In this document: positions 9,741-18,636 of the stretch, one piece after another
Layout of the letters: each line of letters opens with the position of its first letter
Position numbering within the stretch: position 1 is the first letter of the stretch
NCBI GenBank assembly: GCA_049324875.1
Contig: JBMONC010000028.1
Location: 45,784-109,783 of the forward strand
Direction of reading: 5' to 3'
Origin: JAWLHU01 sp049324875
Lineage (GTDB): Bacteria; Bacillota; Sulfobacillia; Symbiobacteriales; Symbiobacteriaceae
Length of the DNA: 64,000 nucleotides
Position numbers and translations under genes: made by a program
Notes under the pieces: model-generated
What the model saw: the letters and a program-made list of their open reading frames with translations, nothing else
Databases searched by the model: none
Told to the model about the DNA's origin: nothing

Positions 9741-10889
9741 ATGAAGATCGTGATCGCACCTGATTCCTACAAGGGCTCCATGACCGCCGCCGAGGTGGCG
9801 GAGGCAATGGGCCGGGGGGTGCGCCGCCTCTGGCCGGAGGCCGAGGTCGACCTGGTGCCCATGGCCGACGGCGGGGAGGGGACGGTCCAGGCGCTGGTGG
9901 ATGCCACCGGCGGCCGGCTGGTGACGGCCACGGTCCGGGGCCCGCTGGGCGAGCCGGTGGAGGCCGCCTTCGGGCTGATGGGCGACGGCGAGACCGCCGT
10001 GATCGAGATGGCCCAGGCCTCCGGCCTGCCGCTGGTGCCCCCGGAGCGGCGGAACCCGCTGATCACCAGCACCTACGGCACCGGCGAGCTGATCCGGCAC
10101 GCCCTGGACCTGGGGGCGAAGCGGCTGATCATCGGGATCGGCGGCAGCGCCACCAACGACGGCGGGGCCGGCATGGCCCAGGCGCTGGGCGCCCGGCTCC
10201 TGGACGGCGACGGGCGGGAGCTGGAGCCCGGCGGGGCCGCCCTGGCCCGGCTGGAGCGGATCGACCTGACCGGCCTGGACCCCCGGCTGGCCGGCTTTGC
10301 GATCACCGTCGCCTGTGACGTGGACAACCCGCTGACCGGTCCCCGGGGCGCCGCAGCGGTCTTCGGCCCCCAGAAGGGGGCGACCCCGGAGATGGTGGCC
10401 CAGCTGGACGCCGCCCTGGCCCGGTGGGCTGAGGTGCTTCGGCGGGAGCTGGGGTGCGACGTGGAGGAGATGCCCGGTGCCGGCGCCGCCGGCGGCCTCG
10501 GGGCCGGCCTGGTGGCGATCCTGGGCGCCACCCTCCGCCGGGGGGTGGAGATCGTGGTGGATGCGGTCAAGCTGACCGAGCGGATGGCCGGGGCCGACCT
10601 CTGCCTGACCGGCGAGGGCGGCACCGACTTCCAGACCGTCCGGGGCAAGACGCCGATGGGCGTCGCCCGGGCGGCCAAGGTCCACGGCGTCCCGGTGATC
10701 TGCCTCTCGGGCGGGCTGGGGCGGGAGTACCAGCAGATCTACGCGGTCGGCATCGACGCCGCCCTCTCCATCGTTCCCGGCCCCATCAGCCTGGAGCAGG
10801 CGATGGCCCGGGGTGCTGAACTGGTCGAAGATGCAACCGAGCGGGCGCTCCGCCTGGTGGCCCTGGGGGGCCGGCTCGGCAGGTCGTAG
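9741..10889 (+). CDS. Glycerate kinase (GlxK/GarK family)
   Basis: The opening M-K-I-V-I-A-P-D-S-Y-K-G-S and M-A-D-G-G-E-G-T segments are hallmarks of the GlxK/GarK glycerate kinase family, as is the G-G-S-A-T-N-D-G-G-A-G segment near residue 137. The enzyme phosphorylates D-glycerate with ATP, in this family to 2-phosphoglycerate, delivering carbon to lower glycolysis. ATG 9741 is chosen over an in-frame TTG at 9735 because AGGAGGG at 9727-9733 is seven bases away. The 382-residue length is normal. It completes an aldolase, semialdehyde reductase, glycerate and phosphoglycerate route with its neighbours. Confidence 0.93.
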   Translation: MKIVIAPDSYKGSMTAAEVAEAMGRGVRRLWPEAEVDLVPMADGGEGTVQALVDATGGRLVTATVRGPLGEPVEAAFGLMGDGETAVIEMAQASGLPLVPPERRNPLITSTYGTGELIRHALDLGAKRLIIGIGGSATNDGGAGMAQALGARLLDGDGRELEPGGAALARLERIDLTGLDPRLAGFAITVACDVDNPLTGPRGAAAVFGPQKGATPEMVAQLDAALARWAEVLRRELGCDVEEMPGAGAAGGLGAGLVAILGATLRRGVEIVVDAVKLTERMAGADLCLTGEGGTDFQTVRGKTPMGVARAAKVHGVPVICLSGGLGREYQQIYAVGIDAALSIVPGPISLEQAMARGAELVEDATERALRLVALGGRLGRS

Positions 10890-10910
10890 CAGCATACGGA
10901 GGCGAGAGAG

Positions 10911-11699
10911 ATGCGGGAGAACCAGATCAAGCGGGCGCTGAAGAACGGCCAGATGGTGATCGGTACCATGGTCTCCGAGGTGCGGGGGCCGGGCGTCATG
11001 ACGATGCTCGACACCGCCGGCTTCGACTTCGTCTACATCGACATGGAGCACTCCACCTACAGCCTGGAGACCGCCGGTGATATGATCACCGCCGCCAAGG
11101 GGACCAACCTGCACACCATCGTCCGCACCCCGGGCCTCTCCCGCCTGGCCATCCAGCAGCCGCTGGACGCCGGCGCCGACGGCATCCTGGTCCCGCAGGT
11201 GGAGAACGTGGCCGAGGTCCGGCAGATCGTCGCCTGGGCCAAGTACTTCCCCATGGGGGAGCGGGGCATGGCGATCCGGCGGGGCCACTCCAACTTCGCC
11301 AAGGTGAACACGGCGGACTACACCAGGCACGCCAACGAGGAGACGTTGGTCGTCATCCAAATCGAGAGCGTCAGCGCCATCGAGGATATCGACAACATGG
11401 TCTCGGTCCCGGGCGTCGACGCTGCCTTTATCGGTCCGGCCGACCTCTCCCAGTCCTATGGCATCCCCGGCAAGACCGAGGACCCCCGGATCATCGAGGG
11501 GCTGATGAGGTTCATCGCCGCCTGCAACCGGCATGGGGTGGCGCCGGGCATCCACGTCTACGAGATGGAGAAGGCCAAGTGGTGGATCGACCAGGGGATG
11601 CGGCTGATCGCCTATGGCAACGACATCTCCATGATCGTCGACACCGGCAGCCGCCAGACCGGCGAGCTGAAGGGCTACCTGAAGAGCAAGGCGCAGTAG
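10911..11699 (+). CDS. HpcH/HpaI-family class II aldolase, copy 2
   Basis: The 262-residue paralogue of the earlier aldolase has V-Y-I-D-M-E-H-S with the catalytic His, T-I-V-R-T, Q-I-E-S with the metal-binding Glu, and F-I-G-P-A-D-L-S with the metal-binding Asp. The two copies are clearly diverged, so they may act on different 2-oxo acids or in opposite directions. It sits directly between glycerate kinase and a dehydrogenase in the same orientation with a short spacer containing GGAGGCGAG. Confidence 0.88.
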   Translation: MRENQIKRALKNGQMVIGTMVSEVRGPGVMTMLDTAGFDFVYIDMEHSTYSLETAGDMITAAKGTNLHTIVRTPGLSRLAIQQPLDAGADGILVPQVENVAEVRQIVAWAKYFPMGERGMAIRRGHSNFAKVNTADYTRHANEETLVVIQIESVSAIEDIDNMVSVPGVDAAFIGPADLSQSYGIPGKTEDPRIIEGLMRFIAACNRHGVAPGIHVYEMEKAKWWIDQGMRLIAYGNDISMIVDTGSRQTGELKGYLKSKAQ

Positions 11700-11715
11700 G
11701 GGGGCCGCGTTCATC

Positions 11716-12684
11716 ATGAAAAAGGTTCTGATCGTACAGCCGATCCACGAGAGCGGCGTGAAGATCCTGCAGCAGCACTTTGAGGTGAAGGTCGCCTCCG
11801 ACCCCTCGGTGGCGACGGTGATCCGGGAGATCCAGGGCTGTGAGGGGGTGGTGGTCCGCACGGCGCCCTTCACCCGGGAGATCATCGAGGCGGCGGACAG
11901 CCTCCGGATCATCGCCCGGCACGGGGTCGGCGTGGACAACATCGACGTCCAGGCGGCCACCGAGAAGGGGATTTACGTGGTCAACACCCCGGACGCCAAC
12001 GCCGTCTCGGTGGCGGAGCACGCCATCGTCGCCATGGGCGCCCTGGCCAAGCGGATGCTTCGGCAGGACCGGGCCACCCGGGCCAACCAGTGGGAGGTCC
12101 GCAACGAGTACAAGGCGGTCGACCTGGAGGGGAAGACCCTGGGGCTGGTCGGCATCGGCCGGATCGGCTCCCTGGTGGCCCGCAAGGCGCAGGGCGCCTT
12201 CGAGATGCGGGTGATCGCCTACGACCCGTACATCTCCCCGGAGGCGGCGGCCCGGCTGGGCGTCACCCTGGTGGATGAGATGGAGCAGGTCTTCCGGCAG
12301 GCGGATGTGCTCTCGCTGCACACCCCGCTCACCCCCGAGACCCGGGGGATGGTCAACGCCGCCCGGCTCAGCCTGATGAAGCCGACCGCCTTCCTGATCA
12401 ACTTCTCCCGGGGCGAGGTGGTGGACGAGCAGGCGCTCTGCACCGCCCTGACCACCGGCCAGATCGCCGGCGCCGCCCTGGATGTCTTCGAGCAGGAGCC
12501 GCCGCCGGCGGACAACCCGCTCTTCGGGTTGGAGAACGTGCTGCTCTCGCCCCACAGCGCCGCCCTGACCACCGAGTGCGTGGTCCGCATGGCCTCGGGC
12601 GCCGCACAGGGGGTGGTCGACCTGCTGACCGGCGGGCAGCCCCGCTGGGTGGTGAACAAGGAGGTCCTGACCCGGAAGGGATAA
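11716..12684 (+). CDS. D-2-hydroxyacid dehydrogenase (SerA/glycerate dehydrogenase-like)
   Basis: The 322-residue NAD-dependent dehydrogenase has the family Rossmann motif G-L-V-G-I-G-R-I-G near residue 140, and catalytic Arg (S-R-G-E), Glu and His (L-S-P-H-S) in the expected order. It lacks the C-terminal ACT domain of full-length phosphoglycerate dehydrogenases. Likely substrates are hydroxypyruvate/glycerate, glyoxylate/glycolate or a longer acid. Together with the isomerase and glycerate kinase it points to hydroxypyruvate/glycerate metabolism. The Shine-Dalgarno is weak (a G run about 11 bases upstream). Confidence 0.88.
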   Translation: MKKVLIVQPIHESGVKILQQHFEVKVASDPSVATVIREIQGCEGVVVRTAPFTREIIEAADSLRIIARHGVGVDNIDVQAATEKGIYVVNTPDANAVSVAEHAIVAMGALAKRMLRQDRATRANQWEVRNEYKAVDLEGKTLGLVGIGRIGSLVARKAQGAFEMRVIAYDPYISPEAAARLGVTLVDEMEQVFRQADVLSLHTPLTPETRGMVNAARLSLMKPTAFLINFSRGEVVDEQALCTALTTGQIAGAALDVFEQEPPPADNPLFGLENVLLSPHSAALTTECVVRMASGAAQGVVDLLTGGQPRWVVNKEVLTRKG

Positions 12685-12699
12685 CGCAACAGCGAGGTG

Positions 12700-13161
12700 A
12701 TGGAGGCGGTGAAGCGGTACGAACGGATCGCCGGACTCCTGCTGCTGGCGGTGGGGACCGCCGCAGCGCTCTACTCGGTCTTCTACCTGAAGTTTGGGAC
12801 CCTGAAACGGCCCGACTCCGGCATGATGCCCTTCCTGGCAGGCTCGGTGCTGGCGCTCTTCAGCGCCCTCTGGCTCTGGGCCGGCCGTGGGAGGGATGAG
12901 AGCCCACAACCCTTCTGGGAGAAGGGGGAGTGGGTTCGACCGGCCCTGGCCCTGGGGCTGCTGCTCCTCTACGCTGTGACGATGGAGTGGATCGGCTACC
13001 TGCTCTCCACCCTGCTCTTCCTGGGCGGGTGGCAGGTCCTGGTGGAGCGGGAGCGGTGGCTGCGGGCGGCGATCGTCACCGTGGTCGGAACGGCGGGCAT
13101 GTACCTGCTCTTCGCCCGGCTCCTGGGCGTCCCGGTACCGCCCGGCATCTTCGGACGCTGA
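12700..13161 (+). CDS. TctB-family small membrane subunit of tripartite tricarboxylate transporter
   Basis: The protein of about 153 residues has four hydrophobic segments in the pattern of TctB (DUF1468): one near residues 10-30, one near 45-65, and two in the C-terminal half. It is followed at once by TctA and then TctC, which fixes its identity. A GTG codon lies directly before the ATG and either could be the start. TTT-type transporters use a cation gradient and a periplasmic or tethered receptor to import carboxylates. Confidence 0.85.
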   Translation: MEAVKRYERIAGLLLLAVGTAAALYSVFYLKFGTLKRPDSGMMPFLAGSVLALFSALWLWAGRGRDESPQPFWEKGEWVRPALALGLLLLYAVTMEWIGYLLSTLLFLGGWQVLVERERWLRAAIVTVVGTAGMYLLFARLLGVPVPPGIFGR

Positions 13162-13176
13162 AGGGAGGCCTTGTAG

Positions 13177-14685
13177 ATGGAGATCTTTCAGGGCCTGCTG
13201 GACGGCTTCGGCGTCACCCTGACCACCACCAACCTGCTCTTCGCCTTCCTCGGCGCCCTGCTGGGCACCGCCGTGGGCGTGCTGCCGGGGCTCGGCCCCG
13301 CCGCCACCATCTCACTCCTGCTGCCGGTCACCTACAAGATGGGCTCGCCGGCCACCGCCGTCATCTTCATGGCGGGCATCTACTACGGGGCGATGTACGG
13401 CGGCTCCACCACCTCGATCCTGCTCAACCTGCCGGGTGAGGCCGCCTCGGTGGTCACCACCCTGGACGGCTACAAGATGGCCCAGCGGGGCCGGGCCGGT
13501 GCCGCCCTCGCCATCGCCGCCATCGGCTCCTTCGTGGCGGGCACCCTGGGGGTGATCGGGCTGACCTTCATCGCCCCGCCGCTGGCGGAGTTCGCCCTCC
13601 GCTTCGGCCCGCCCGAGTACTTTGCCCTCACCCTGGTGGGGCTGCTGCTGGCCGTCTTCCTCTCCGGCTCCTCGCCGGTCAAGGGGATGATCACCCTCTC
13701 GCTGGGCCTGCTGCTGGCCGCCATCGGCCTGGACCCGGTCACCGGCAAGCTCCGCTTCACCTTCGGCTCGGTCGGGCTGGAGAGCGGCTTCGACTTCGTC
13801 ACCCTGGCGATGGGCATCTTCGGCCTCGGCGAGATCTTCTACAACCTGGAGAAGACCGAGACGGCGCAGATGGTGACCAACAGGATCGGCACCCTCTGGC
13901 CGAGCGCCCAGGACTGGGCCCGCTCCCGCTGGGCGATCCTCCGGGGATCGGTGATGGGCTTCTTCATCGGGGTGCTGCCGGGTGGCGGCGCCGTCATCTC
14001 CTCGCTGGCCTCCTATGCCACCGAGCAGCGGCTCTCCAAGCACCCCGAGGAGTTCGGCGAGGGCGCCATCGAGGGGGTGGCGGGACCGGAGTCGGCCAAC
14101 AACGCCGCCTCCAGCTCCTCCTTCATCCCGCTGCTCACCCTGGGCATCCCGGGGAACGCCTCCATCGCCATGATCTACGCCGCCCTGCTGATCCAGGGCG
14201 TCCAGCCCGGACCCTTCCTGCTGACAGAGCACCCGCAGGTCTTCTGGGGTGTGATCGCCTCCATGTATATCGGCAACCTGATGCTCCTGCTGCTCAACCT
14301 GCCCCTGGTTGGCCTCTGGGTGCAGCTGCTGAAGGTGCCCTTCTCGATCCTCGGCCCGATCGTGGTGCTCTTCACCGTGGTGGGCGTCTACAGCACCACC
14401 AACGACGTCTTCCAGGTCTTCGCCCTGATCTTCTTCGGCATCCTCGGCTACTTCCTCCGGAAGTTCAACTTTGAGCCCGGACCCCTGCCCATGGCCTTCG
14501 TGCTGGCACCGCTGATCGAAAACTCCATGCGCCAGTCGCTGCTGATCTCCGGCGGCAGCCTCTCGATCTTCGTCACCCGGAAGATGTCGGCCGTCCTGCT
14601 GGCCATCTTCGTGCTGCTGGTGGCGGGACAGATCATCAAGGCGCTCCGCTCCCGTTCCCGCCGCGGAACGAGCAAGGCTGCCTGA
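13177..14685 (+). CDS. TctA-family large permease of tripartite tricarboxylate transporter
   Basis: The 502-residue polytopic membrane protein has the TctA signature G-V-L-P-G-L-G-P-A near residue 30 and a symmetric G-V-L-P-G-G-G-A segment near residue 270, as expected for the two inverted halves of the family. About eleven hydrophobic segments are visible. GGGAGG precedes the ATG. It forms the membrane channel with the preceding TctB and is fed by the following lipoprotein receptor. Confidence 0.95.
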   Translation: MEIFQGLLDGFGVTLTTTNLLFAFLGALLGTAVGVLPGLGPAATISLLLPVTYKMGSPATAVIFMAGIYYGAMYGGSTTSILLNLPGEAASVVTTLDGYKMAQRGRAGAALAIAAIGSFVAGTLGVIGLTFIAPPLAEFALRFGPPEYFALTLVGLLLAVFLSGSSPVKGMITLSLGLLLAAIGLDPVTGKLRFTFGSVGLESGFDFVTLAMGIFGLGEIFYNLEKTETAQMVTNRIGTLWPSAQDWARSRWAILRGSVMGFFIGVLPGGGAVISSLASYATEQRLSKHPEEFGEGAIEGVAGPESANNAASSSSFIPLLTLGIPGNASIAMIYAALLIQGVQPGPFLLTEHPQVFWGVIASMYIGNLMLLLLNLPLVGLWVQLLKVPFSILGPIVVLFTVVGVYSTTNDVFQVFALIFFGILGYFLRKFNFEPGPLPMAFVLAPLIENSMRQSLLISGGSLSIFVTRKMSAVLLAIFVLLVAGQIIKALRSRSRRGTSKAA

Positions 14686-14705
14686 TCCTCATGGGGCCAA
14701 CCCGC

Positions 14706-14733
14706 CTCCGCCACCCCGCAACCGCGGGCGGAG
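14706..14733 (+). other. Intercistronic hairpin between tctA-like and tctC-like genes
   Basis: CTCCG (14706-14710) pairs with CGGAG (14729-14733) and CCCGC (14715-14719) with GCGGG (14724-14728) around an AACC loop, with a 4-base bulge on the left. There is no T tract, so it is more likely an RNA-stability or partial-attenuation element. Receptor genes often need higher expression than permeases, but that role is inferred. Confidence 0.5.
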
Positions 14734-14781
14734 CACGGGTCCAATAACCTGGCTGCACCACACGAAAAGGGGGATTCAAGA

Positions 14782-15831
14782 ATGCGTCGCACACGTACCT
14801 GGATGGCTCTGACCCTTGCGCTGCTGCTCCTGGTCGCCGCTGGCTGCGGCGGTGCCTCCAAGCCCGCTGCCGAACCCGCCAAGGAACCCGCCAAGACCGA
14901 GCCCAAGCCCGAAGCCCCCAAGGAGAAGAGCTGGGCCCCTGAGAAGCAGGTCACGCTCGTCGTCCCGTACTCCGCCGGCGGTTCCACCGACTTGCTGGCC
15001 CGTGCGGTGGAGAAGGTCTGGCCGAAGTATGTGAAGCAGCCCCTCGTGGTGGTCAACAAGAGCGCCGCCGGCGGCATCGAGGGCCGGCAGTTCGTGGTGA
15101 ACGCCCAGCCCGACGGCTACACCCTGCTGGCGGGCTATGGCTCGGGTGAAGATCTGGTCACCCCTCAGGTCCGCAAGCTCCCCTTCGACACCTTCACCGA
15201 CCTGGTCTCCGTCGCCCGGCTCTCGATCCACTCGATCATCGTGGCCGTCCCGGCCAACTCGCCGCACAACAGCCTCAAGGACCTGGTGGACTGGGCCAAG
15301 AAGGAGAAGAAGCCGATTACCGCTTCGGTCTCCACGGCGGCCGGCTCGGTTGATCTGGTGATGCGCGGCATCGGCACCTCGGCCGGCGTCGAGGTCACCA
15401 CCGTCCCGCACTCCGGCGGCTCGCAGGCGGTCACCACCCTGGTGGGCGGCCAGACCATGATGGGCGGCGGCCACCCCTCCGAGATCATGCCCCACGTCAA
15501 GTCCGGCAAGCTGAAGGCGATCGGCGTGGCGCTCCCCGAGCGCGACCCGGCCACCCCGGACATCCCGACGCTGCGGGAGCAGGGCATTCCCTTCCACACC
15601 TGGGGCTCCGTCAAGGGCATTGCCGCTCCGAAGGGCACCCCGCCTGAGGTGATCAAGTTCTACGAGGGCGTCTTCAAGCAGATCGCCGAGGACCCGGACT
15701 TCAAGAAGGCGATGGCCGACATGCTGCAGCCGATCATGTACCAGAACAGCAAGGACTTCGGCGCCTTCATGAAGCAGGCCTACGACGACTACGCCAAGCT
15801 GATCAAGGAGCTCAACATCCCGAAGCAGTAA
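14782..15831 (+). CDS. TctC/Bug-family solute-binding lipoprotein of tripartite carboxylate transporter
   Basis: The product is 349 residues. It starts with a signal peptide and lipobox (V-A-A-G-C, lipidated Cys22), followed by a Pro/Glu/Lys-rich tether. The mature part has the Bug-family opening V-T-L-V-V-P-Y-S-A-G-G-S-T-D near residue 55, the loop that contacts ligand carboxylates. It would sit on the outer face of the membrane and deliver a carboxylate to the TctA/TctB permease. AAAGGGGG precedes ATG 14782. The order TctB-TctA-TctC is unlike the more usual C-B-A order. Confidence 0.94.
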   Translation: MRRTRTWMALTLALLLLVAAGCGGASKPAAEPAKEPAKTEPKPEAPKEKSWAPEKQVTLVVPYSAGGSTDLLARAVEKVWPKYVKQPLVVVNKSAAGGIEGRQFVVNAQPDGYTLLAGYGSGEDLVTPQVRKLPFDTFTDLVSVARLSIHSIIVAVPANSPHNSLKDLVDWAKKEKKPITASVSTAAGSVDLVMRGIGTSAGVEVTTVPHSGGSQAVTTLVGGQTMMGGGHPSEIMPHVKSGKLKAIGVALPERDPATPDIPTLREQGIPFHTWGSVKGIAAPKGTPPEVIKFYEGVFKQIAEDPDFKKAMADMLQPIMYQNSKDFGAFMKQAYDDYAKLIKELNIPKQ

Positions 15832-15858
15832 CGGCTCATACCTGGGAGGATGGTACCC

Positions 15859-16644
15859 ATGCCGAAACTCGCCGCCAACCTGACGATGCTCTTCACCGAG
15901 CTCCCCTTCCCGGAGCGGTTCGCCGCTGCGAAGAAGGCCGGCTTCCGTCACGTGGAGTTCCTGTTCCCCTATGACTACCCCGCTGACCAGGTGAAGGCGT
16001 GGGTCGACGAGAACCAGCTGCAGGTGGTCCTGTTCAACCTGCCCAGCGGCAGCTGGGCGGCGGGCGACCGGGGCATCGCGGCTGATCCCCGCCGGGTGGA
16101 CGAGTTCCGGGCCGGCGTTCCGCAGGCGATCGCCTACGCCAGGGCGCTCGGGGTCCCCCGGGTCAACCTCCTGGCGGGCAAGGCCGCACCGGGCTTCTCG
16201 GCCGAGGAGCACTGGAAGACGCTGGTGGCCAACTGCCGCTTTGCGGCGGAGGCCCTGGGCGAGGCCGGGATCAACCTGATGGTGGAGTTCATCAACCACT
16301 ACGACATCCCGGGCTTCTTCCTCAACCGGACGGAGCAGGTGCTGGCGCTGATCGACGAGGTCGGGCTGCCCAATGTCTACCTGCAGTACGACGTCTACCA
16401 CGCCCAGCGGGAGGAGGGGAACCTGGTTCCCACCATCCGGCAGCACCTGGCGAAGATCGGTCACATTCAGATCGCGGACAACCCGGGGCGCCACCAGCCG
16501 GGGACGGGGGAGATCAACTACCCCTACCTGCTGGACGAGTTGGACCGGCTGGGCTACAGCGGCTTCGTCTCCATGGAGTACGTGCCCTCGCCCGACACGG
16601 TGGATTCGCTGGGCTGGGTCCGGGAGTTCGGCTATCAGCTCTAA
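15859..16644 (+). CDS. Hydroxypyruvate isomerase-family TIM-barrel enzyme
   Basis: The 261-residue protein is typical of the Hyi/OtnI family: D-I-P-G-F-F-L-N near residue 155, L-Q-Y-D-V-Y-H near 176, and H-I-Q-I-A-D-N-P-G-R-x-x-P-G-T-G-E-I-N-Y near 207. These contain the metal-binding Glu, Asp, His and Glu of the xylose-isomerase-like barrel. Hyi interconverts hydroxypyruvate and tartronate semialdehyde, and relatives act on 2-oxo-tetronates or as decarboxylases in apionate breakdown. ATG 15859 is chosen over the in-frame ATG 15850 because GGGAGGA (15844-15850) lies eight bases before it. Confidence 0.9.
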   Translation: MPKLAANLTMLFTELPFPERFAAAKKAGFRHVEFLFPYDYPADQVKAWVDENQLQVVLFNLPSGSWAAGDRGIAADPRRVDEFRAGVPQAIAYARALGVPRVNLLAGKAAPGFSAEEHWKTLVANCRFAAEALGEAGINLMVEFINHYDIPGFFLNRTEQVLALIDEVGLPNVYLQYDVYHAQREEGNLVPTIRQHLAKIGHIQIADNPGRHQPGTGEINYPYLLDELDRLGYSGFVSMEYVPSPDTVDSLGWVREFGYQL

Positions 16645-16662
16645 GTGGGAGGGGTTCGTCGG

Positions 16663-17513
16663 ATGAAGATCGGGTTTATCGGCCTCGGCATCATGGGGAG
16701 GCCCATGAGCAAGAACCTCCTGAAGGCCGGCCATGAGCTGGTCGTCTACGACATCGTGGAGTCCTCGGTGCAGGAGGTGGTCGCCGCCGGCGCCACCGCC
16801 GCCCCGTCGGCCCGGGATGTGGCCGCGCAGACCAGCTTCATCATCACCATGCTCCCCAACTCGCCGCACGTGAAGGCAGCGATCCTGGGCGAGGGTGGCG
16901 TGATCGAGGGCGCGAAGCCCGGGAGCCTGGTGGTGGACATGTCCTCCATCGACCCGATCGTGGCCCGGGAAGTGGGCACGAAGCTGGCTGAGAAGGGGAT
17001 CCGCTTCCTGGATGCCCCGGTCAGCGGCGGGGAGCCCAAGGCGATTGAGGGCACCCTCTCGATCATGGTGGGCGGCGCCGCCGCCGACTTCGAGGAGGCG
17101 GTCCCGGTCCTGAAGTGCATGGGCGCCTCGGTGGTCCGCACCGGCGAGATCGGCGCCGGCAACGTGACCAAGCTGGCGAACCAGATCATCGTGGCGCTGA
17201 ACATCGCCGCCATGAGCGAGGCGCTGGTGCTGGCGACGAAGGCCGGGGTCGACCCCGAACTGGTCTACCAGGCGATCCGCGGCGGCCTCGCCGGCTCGAC
17301 GGTCCTGGACGCCAAGGCCCCGCTGGCCCTGAACCGCAACTTCAACCCCGGCTTCCGGATCAACCTGCACATCAAGGATCTGGCCAACGCCCTGAGCGCC
17401 GGCCACGAGGTAGGCGTCCCCCTGCCCCTCACCTCCTACGTGATGGAGATCCTCCAGGCGCTGAAGGTAGACGGCATGGGCGACCTGGACCACGGCGCCA
17501 TCATCCGCTTCTA
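16663..17513 (+). CDS. 2-hydroxy-3-oxopropionate (tartronate semialdehyde) reductase-like, C-terminus lost in gap
   Basis: This 3-hydroxyisobutyrate-dehydrogenase superfamily enzyme shows the cofactor loop G-L-G-I-M-G, the substrate motif D-A-P-V-S-G-G, and the catalytic Lys in G-N-V-T-K-L-A-N-Q. The combination is closest to GarR/GlxR, which reduce tartronate semialdehyde to D-glycerate. GGGAGGGG at 16647-16654 selects ATG 16663. The frame is intact for 284 residues and then enters the N gap; the family is about 290-296 residues, so only the last few residues and the stop are missing. Its product would feed the glycerate kinase upstream. Confidence 0.9.
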
Positions 17514-17613
17514 NNNNNNNNNNNNNNNNNNNNNNNNNNNNNNNNNNNNNNNNNNNNNNNNNNNNNNNNNNNNNNNNNNNNNNNNNNNNNNNNNNNNNNN
17601 NNNNNNNNNNNNN
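17514..17613. other. Assembly gap (100 N)
   Basis: Exactly 100 N, a conventional placeholder for unknown length. The right edge begins in a copy of the intergenic TCCGTG repeat, so a repeat element probably stopped assembly. The gap hides the 3' end of the reductase gene and possibly other sequence. Any frame read across it, such as a reductase-transketolase fusion, is artificial. Confidence 0.97.
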
Positions 17614-17637
17614 TCAGGGGAATCCGTGTCATCCGTG
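17614..17637. repeat. Partial intergenic repeat element at gap edge, copy 5
   Basis: The sequence AATCCGTGTCATCCGTGG matches the right terminal inverted repeat of the elements at 6610, 20795, 29755 and 35009. The rest of the element is presumably inside the gap. Confidence 0.65.
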
Positions 17638-17641
17638 GAGG

Positions 17642-17670
17642 TTGACGCCAACCAGCCTGTGTGGTACATT
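17642..17670 (+). promoter_or_regulatory. Probable sigma-A promoter for the transketolase/RuBisCO-like genes
   Basis: TTGACG (17642-17647) and TACATT (17665-17670) are separated by 17 bases and lie 36 bases before the transketolase start. The -35 matches 5 of 6 and the -10 matches 4 of 6 consensus bases. This suggests the last three genes of the cluster can be transcribed separately. Confidence 0.5.
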
Positions 17671-17706
17671 CCGGCTGATAGCGGACTTGAAGAGGGAGAG
17701 AGGCGC

Positions 17707-18633
17707 ATGAATCCCACTGTGACCGCCGACTGGCGTGAGACGGCCCGACGGGTTGCCCGGGGGATCCGGCGGCGGGTGCTGGAGCATGTGATCAACAACA
17801 ACGGGGGGTACCTGAGCCAGGCCTGCTCCTCGGCGGAGACCTTTGCGGCGCTCTACACCCGGATCATGAGGCTGGGGCCGAGCCAGGCGCCGATGATTCC
17901 GGCGCCCTTTCCGGGGGTGCCCTCGCCCTCCAACCGGGAGTACTTCACCGGGGCGCTCTACAACGGGCCCCGGGGGGCGGATCTGGATCGCTTCTACATG
18001 TCGCCGGCCCACTATGGGCTGGTGCTTTACGCCGCCCTCATCGAGACGGGGCGGATGGCGCCGGAGGGGCTGGCGCAGTTCAACAAGGACGGGGCCTCCG
18101 TCGAGATGATCGGGGCGGAGCACTCGCCGGGGATGGAGGTGACCACCGGCTCCCTCGGGCAGGGGCTCTCCCAGGCGCTGGGGGTGGCCCTGGCGCGCAA
18201 GCTCCGGGGGGAATCGGGGCGGACCTGGGTCTACATGTCCGACGGGGAGTTCCACGAGGGGCAGACCTGGGAGGCGATCCAGATCGCCGTCTGGCAGAAG
18301 CTGGACCGGGTGGGCATCTACGTCGATATGAACGGGCAGTGCTGCGACGGGGCGATGGACTCCGTGCTGGCGATGGGCGACCTGCAGAAGAAGCTGGAGG
18401 CCTTTGGCTGCCGGGTCTTCGCCGTGGACGGCCACGACCTGGACGCCCTGGCCGCCCCCGCCGCCCTGGAGCCCGACGGGCGTCCGCTCGTCGTCCTCTG
18501 CTACACCGACCCCTGCCGGGAGATGGAGCTGCTGCGGGCCAACGCCCCCAAGCTCCACTACCTGCGCTTCAAGAACGCGGAGGAGAAGGCGGCTTACGCC
18601 CAGCGGCTCCGTGAAATGGAGGAGGAGGGCTAG
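17707..18633 (+). CDS. Transketolase, N-terminal (thiamine-pyrophosphate-binding) subunit
   Basis: The 308-residue protein covers the N-terminal half of transketolase. It has H-S-P-G-M-E near residue 139, G-S-L-G-Q-G-L-S, and the TPP/Mg motif S-D-G-E-F-H-E-G ending about 30 residues later in D-M-N-G-Q. The usual G-D-G start of the TPP motif is S-D-G here. The partner C-terminal subunit follows after three bases, so the enzyme is a two-subunit transketolase. Split transketolases next to RuBisCO-like proteins are known from apiose/apionate pathways (AptA/AptB as I recall); a similar branched or C5/C4 substrate is inferred. Confidence 0.9.
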   Translation: MNPTVTADWRETARRVARGIRRRVLEHVINNNGGYLSQACSSAETFAALYTRIMRLGPSQAPMIPAPFPGVPSPSNREYFTGALYNGPRGADLDRFYMSPAHYGLVLYAALIETGRMAPEGLAQFNKDGASVEMIGAEHSPGMEVTTGSLGQGLSQALGVALARKLRGESGRTWVYMSDGEFHEGQTWEAIQIAVWQKLDRVGIYVDMNGQCCDGAMDSVLAMGDLQKKLEAFGCRVFAVDGHDLDALAAPAALEPDGRPLVVLCYTDPCREMELLRANAPKLHYLRFKNAEEKAAYAQRLREMEEEG

Positions 18634-18636
18634 GCC

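Noticed and set aside
16645..18633. Apparent 662-residue fusion of a reductase and a transketolase subunit
   Set aside because: The frame is continuous only because it runs through 100 N. Each side has its own family boundaries and the transketolase has its own start and ribosome site.
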